From: Schoenoplectus triqueter
Taxonomy: Eukaryota; Streptophyta; Magnoliopsida; Poales; Cyperaceae
Reading direction: 5' to 3'
Length of the DNA stretch: 64,000 nucleotides
NCBI GenBank assembly: GCA_964058805.1
Contig: CAXKVV010000013.1
Location: forward strand, 558,001 to 622,000
Shown here: positions 59,890-64,000 of the stretch, piece by piece
Position numbering within the stretch: the stretch's first letter is position 1
Layout of the letters: each line of letters opens with the position of its first letter
Position numbers and translations under genes: made by a program
The notes under the pieces: model-generated
What the model was told of the DNA's origin: nothing
The model's database searches: none
Seen by the model: the letters and a program-made list of their open reading frames with translations, nothing else

Positions 59890-61270
59890 TTTTATTTGAG
59901 TAAAATTAATATACTTCTAGGAGTTTCATGCTTATAATACAAAAATATATTTAATTATCTTTAAATTTTAAATTATGTATCGTCCCTTCTCTACTTTAAC
60001 AATTTATGCATGAAGGCAATTTGCTCATTTTATTTGATATTCATATACTTACTTTGTAACTACTAAACATTAATGCTTCAAACTACATCATATTCCTATT
60101 TTAAAATAATTTAACATCACTAAATAGCAAGCATCATGTACCCAAAAGGAGTCGAAGCTTTTGACACTTTTCTACTTGATGACCGGTTCAAACGCTAGGT
60201 TTTCATCACTATGACAATTTCTACGTACTTTATGCAATTAACAATAGTAATTACTTGAGTTTTCAATTTAGCATATTTGTTGAAAGTTTTAAATTTATTT
60301 CAAAATAGTTAGATTTTTTTAGTTCGACTACACACTAAGGGCCCATTCGATGCATGTTTGATAGAGAGAAAAATATCACATGCATAGTAGAAATCAGTTC
60401 ATTTCCTTCCCCCATTCTAGAATATGGATTGCTTCCAAACAGAATGTTCCCATTTTGTGGGTTTTAATGGGTTTTCCTACGTAATGGGAAAAGTTCTACA
60501 TCATCTGTTCAGATGTTTCTTGAGAAGAGATGGGATTGTGTTTTTTTTTTTTGTTTTTCTCTTCACGCTTCTCAAGTCTTCACAAATGAGCGAGAAAATA
60601 TTAACTCAGTTGGATCAAATAAATTTTTTTTTTATCACCGGCTGTTACTTTAAAGGAGAACCCACCAATTGATATACTGGGAACACACACTCGATTAAAT
60701 TAATTCTCATTCTCCATGATATGACCGAAAGGAGCCAAAGCTCATCTAAAATAAAATTGCTGGGCACATTAGTGGGTTAGAGTTCCAAATCATTGAGATC
60801 AATATTAATTCTAAAATGTCTTTCAATCAATCATCATATCAGTATTGAGATTCGGATAAAATATTATAATAAAAATGAATTACGTTAAAATTGATGATTA
60901 CATATCGATCCAATGGTTGAAAGATGTTTTAAAATCTATGTTGATTTCAAAAGCTTGATGCTCTCAGCCACTCCCATTATTTGTCCCGAGTCTCAATACA
61001 TATCCATTTGATGGTACAAACATTTAAATAAAAAATACGAGAGTGATAAATTCAAAGTAGATATCTAATTTTGTTTTCTTTTCCGAAGAACAAAATACAT
61101 ATATATTTTGGAGTAAAGCCAAGGAGCTCATTGCACTTTTGTTCTAATCAACTTATTTAACAGTCGTAAAAATGCACATGGAGAGACCGGCTTGTGGGTC
61201 CCGTCTATGGAGCTCCATCAGCATTCATTCTTCCTTTTCTGCCTCGGTGCACATGGTGGTCCCGCTCTGG
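59890..61270. other. Intergenic, one possible MITE end
   Basis: At 60338 the phrase AAGGGCCCATTCGATGCATG is like common plant MITE ends, but no partner end is clear. The plus-strand frame at 60424-60672 carries a poly-Phe run from a T homopolymer and is not convincing. Confidence 0.4.
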
Positions 61271-61420
61271 TAAGGGTGTCAATGGGTCAGATCGGATCGG
61301 ATTCGGGTTAAAAAAATCAAACTCATATTCGATCTATTTATTTTCAAATTATGTTAAATCTGATTAAATTTGAATTGGATCGAATTAACCGTCAGATTGA
61401 ATCAATAATTTGCACCCCTA
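61271..61420. mobile_element. Short hAT-like MITE, family B
   Basis: Ends TAAGGGTGTCAATGGGTC and, inverted, TAGGGGTGCAAATTATTGA. The flanking 8-mers CGCTCTGG and CGCTCGGA match at 6 of 8. It is a 150-base internal-deletion form that lacks the AT core of the longer copies. Confidence 0.72.
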
Positions 61421-62681
61421 CGCTCGGATGTTTGACCATGCAGCCACACAACTACGTACCAATGTGACGAAATTTGTAATCCAACAGCTTTCATGCCCTC
61501 CGATTTGTCAAGAATAGTGAATAGATATTACCAACTGGACGAAATGATATCTTTGGAGATTTCTCCACGGAGCTTTGCAGTTTTTTTACTGTGATTCGTC
61601 AGAATTACATTTAACGGCTTTGATTTATCAATAACAAAACACTTTGTGCATCAAAATTCATATTTAAATTTTTTCACAATAATTCATATTAAAATGAGCG
61701 GTTCAGATATCCCTATAAGATCTTTGCACCAAAAAATCTTCTATGAGGATGCGATTCCCCAACTGGAGGAGTTATCGGTTATTTGTTGGATATCTTGGAA
61801 CTTTTACTTAAATAACCTTACTATTAAAGAAATCTATACTAATAGTCTAAGAGTAAAGTTATTTACACAGATGGTATTACTAAGGGTATGAGTTGAACTC
61901 ACACCTTTTAAACCTCATTTTTTCTTCCCACCATCTGACTGCACTATACTGAGTTTAAAAACATAGATCTTTTCACAAGCTTTCCAAATTGTATTTAAAC
62001 GTTCAAATCAGAGTTTCCTATTAAAAATTATTCTTGTTTGAAGTTTGAATTATTCCTTAACAAATTTACTGAATTTCTGATATTATTTTATTTTTATCAA
62101 TTTTATATAAATATTTAATAATTTATTTATTTGAATTTTAAATTATTTAGATTATATTTTAAATTTAATTATTAAAAATATTATAACGATATAAATTTAT
62201 ATTAATTATATATATGTAAATAAATAATCTTAATAATTAAAATTTTAAAAAATATCTTTAATAATTTTATATATGATGAATCAGTATTGATTTTTTTTCA
62301 AATAATACAATAAAAATAATATAATATAATATAATAAAATTTCAGCAAAAAATATTAAATAAGAATCTAAACTTCAAACATGCATATTTTTTTATAGGAA
62401 ATTCTGATCTGGAAGTTTAAATATAATTAAAAAAACTCGTGAAAAGATCTACATATCTAATATAAAAAATATATATAGTTAAGTTAAGAGTTAAACTCAT
62501 ACCCTTTAATTTTAAAATGAAGGGCGTGAGTTGAACTCACATCCTTTAAATTTTTTATAGTGCAGTCAGTTAAGCCATACTTGTAAATAACTTGGCTATT
62601 AGGTTATTCGCGTAGATTTGTTTAAGCAAAAAAACTGATATCTTTCCTGCTAAATTTTTTTTGTGCCCATATATGTTGGTA
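61421..62681. other. Intergenic with a short repeated phrase
   Basis: The phrase GAGTTGAACTCACAYCYTTTAA occurs at about 61889 and 62528, and a variant (GAGTTAAACTCATACCCTTTAA) at 62490. It looks like a worn dispersed repeat. The 81-codon frame at 61646-61891 has no domain. Confidence 0.4.
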
Positions 62682-62689
62682 ATAGTTTT

Positions 62690-62916
62690 TAAATGTGGCA
62701 AAATCCGATCGATTCATAATTTATATGATATGTTCATATTTGAATTTAATCCCATTCAAATTTAAAAAAAATCAAACTATTTCGATCTGATTCGAACTCA
62801 ATCTAACCTAACTCGACCCAATATTTAATAACCTTCAATCCAATCAAAATTAATCTAATATTTAAAAAATCAACATATATATTGATCCTACCCGACCCAT
62901 CTGATTGTCATCTCTA
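62690..62916. mobile_element. hAT-like MITE, family A (diverged)
   Basis: Ends TAAATGTGGCA and, inverted, TAGAGATGACA. The flanking 8-mers ATAGTTTT (62682-62689) and ATAGTTTG (62917-62924) match at 7 of 8. The phrase 'caatccaatcaaaattaatc' matches the unique part of family A. Many CCGACCC words have decayed. Confidence 0.78.
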
Positions 62917-62924
62917 ATAGTTTG

Positions 62925-64000
62925 TTTATTCATTTTTTCTTAAAAAAGTCTTCTAAAAATACTTTACGTGCCTAATTTTATTTAAATGTTCCAAAAAAGT
63001 GGTCAGAAAAAAGAAACTTTTTTAATATCAACTTCAGAATAATTCTTAAAATTGATTATATTTTCATATGGAAAAAATAAACGCTTTTCTATATTGCCAG
63101 GAAAATATTTAAGTAGTTAAGTTTTAGTTAAATGACGTAAAATATCTCTTTTCTAAAAAAAGTAAATATTTTTTCATATCCAATTCTATAGCAATTTGAC
63201 ACATTCTAGCCGAATCATCCAACAGTCATAAAGTTTGTATACACAAAAGATTTTTCTAAATATATTCTCTCCAATTACTAGATAGAAGGAGAATGATACA
63301 AACCATCGGAATAACTATAAATTATGGTTCTTCGTTTCAAGTAATAAAAATGTAAGAAACTTTTACGATCCGAAAAAAAAGAAGAATGGATTGTAGACCG
63401 TTTGTTTATTTCTAATTATATATAACTCCAGTGTCCCAAAATTTTGTTAAAAATTCAGGAAGACAAACTGTATCGCCCTATTTTCCTTTCTTTTGATAAT
63501 TTCGTAATAGAAAGGAAAATATAATTCATCAAGAAATTATTCCAAAGGAATCTATGTAAATCATAATATTTCCATTTAAAATATTTCATAAAAAGGTATT
63601 TTCAATTTTCGACGTAATGAAATGATAAAAGAATTGTATAAGATGTCCCATTATAAGTGATCTTGTTCATTCTATTAAGTCTTTTTTACAAATATAAAAG
63701 TGCAATATATTATACAACTGACTCCATAAGTCTCATCATATTATGGAGCATGTTGAGCCTAGACAAAATATATATGAAGAATTAGAATGAAACTGAGTAT
63801 TATAAAAAGGTAACTTGTAATCAATTCGACATTTAAAATTGTGATATTATATTATACTTATATCAAACAACACAACAATTGTAGACTTATGTTATATTTA
63901 TAGAATACAACACAAAAAAATATAAAATGATGTAAATTCAATTCATTACATGAAAATATAAAGAAGTCTCATGCAGTAGATAAAAATAAAAATACTTTTT
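62925..64000. other. Intergenic, nothing recognised
   Basis: AT-rich DNA to the end of the window without recognisable gene or structured repeat. Confidence 0.5.

Noticed and set aside
60424..60672. 82-codon frame with poly-Phe run
   Set aside because: The run comes from a T homopolymer and the rest has no recognisable family. It lies near a MITE-like end.

Overview
This is plant nuclear DNA. It is strongly AT-rich, gene-poor and packed with retrotransposons and small inverted-repeat elements. The genes are plant genes: a GT47 arabinosyltransferase of the ARAD1 type, a MINI ZINC FINGER protein and a ubiquitin-like protein. They have GT..AG introns and TATA boxes. The N-terminus of the mini zinc finger looks more like monocot than eudicot members, but that is a recollection-based guess and I cannot name the species.

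Layout. 1-5.3 kb: repeat relics and one GC-richer patch (2.6-3.4 kb). 5.5-8.4 kb: the two-exon ARAD1-like gene on the minus strand, with its probable 5' UTR. 8.46-14.08 kb: a Ty1/copia retrotransposon with 5-bp target duplication CTATG. It is full length but dead, and its 5' LTR carries a later 440-bp hAT-like MITE with an exact 8-bp duplication. 14-20 kb: stacked MITEs, including two foldback elements in one TA microsatellite. 20.2 kb: an intact 91-codon ubiquitin-like gene, with a decayed relative 2.9 kb downstream. 22-39 kb: mostly hAT-like MITEs rich in GGGTCGGGT/ACCCGACCC, CACTA-like ends with many short subterminal repeats, and simple repeats. 40.1 kb: the intact mini zinc finger gene. 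41-54 kb: more CACTA-like, foldback and hAT-like elements. 54.7-59.8 kb: a possible minus-strand gene with a transit-peptide-like first exon and a coding-like last exon. A young non-autonomous copia element (57.48-59.61 kb) lies between them. 60-64 kb: repeats and AT-rich DNA.

How parts relate. The three confident genes show no sign of working in one pathway: one acts on cell-wall polysaccharide in the Golgi, one regulates ZF-HD transcription factors, and one has a ubiquitin fold. The clearest story is transposon history. Exact target duplications fix several insertions, show the order of nesting in the copia LTR, and define two separate GGGTCGGGT-rich hAT-like MITE families of about ten copies in total. 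I found no prokaryotic-type system, CRISPR array or gene cluster. The best candidates for something new are the gag-tail fusion in the young copia element, the unrecognised gene split by that element, and the family of foldback MITEs sitting in TA microsatellites.
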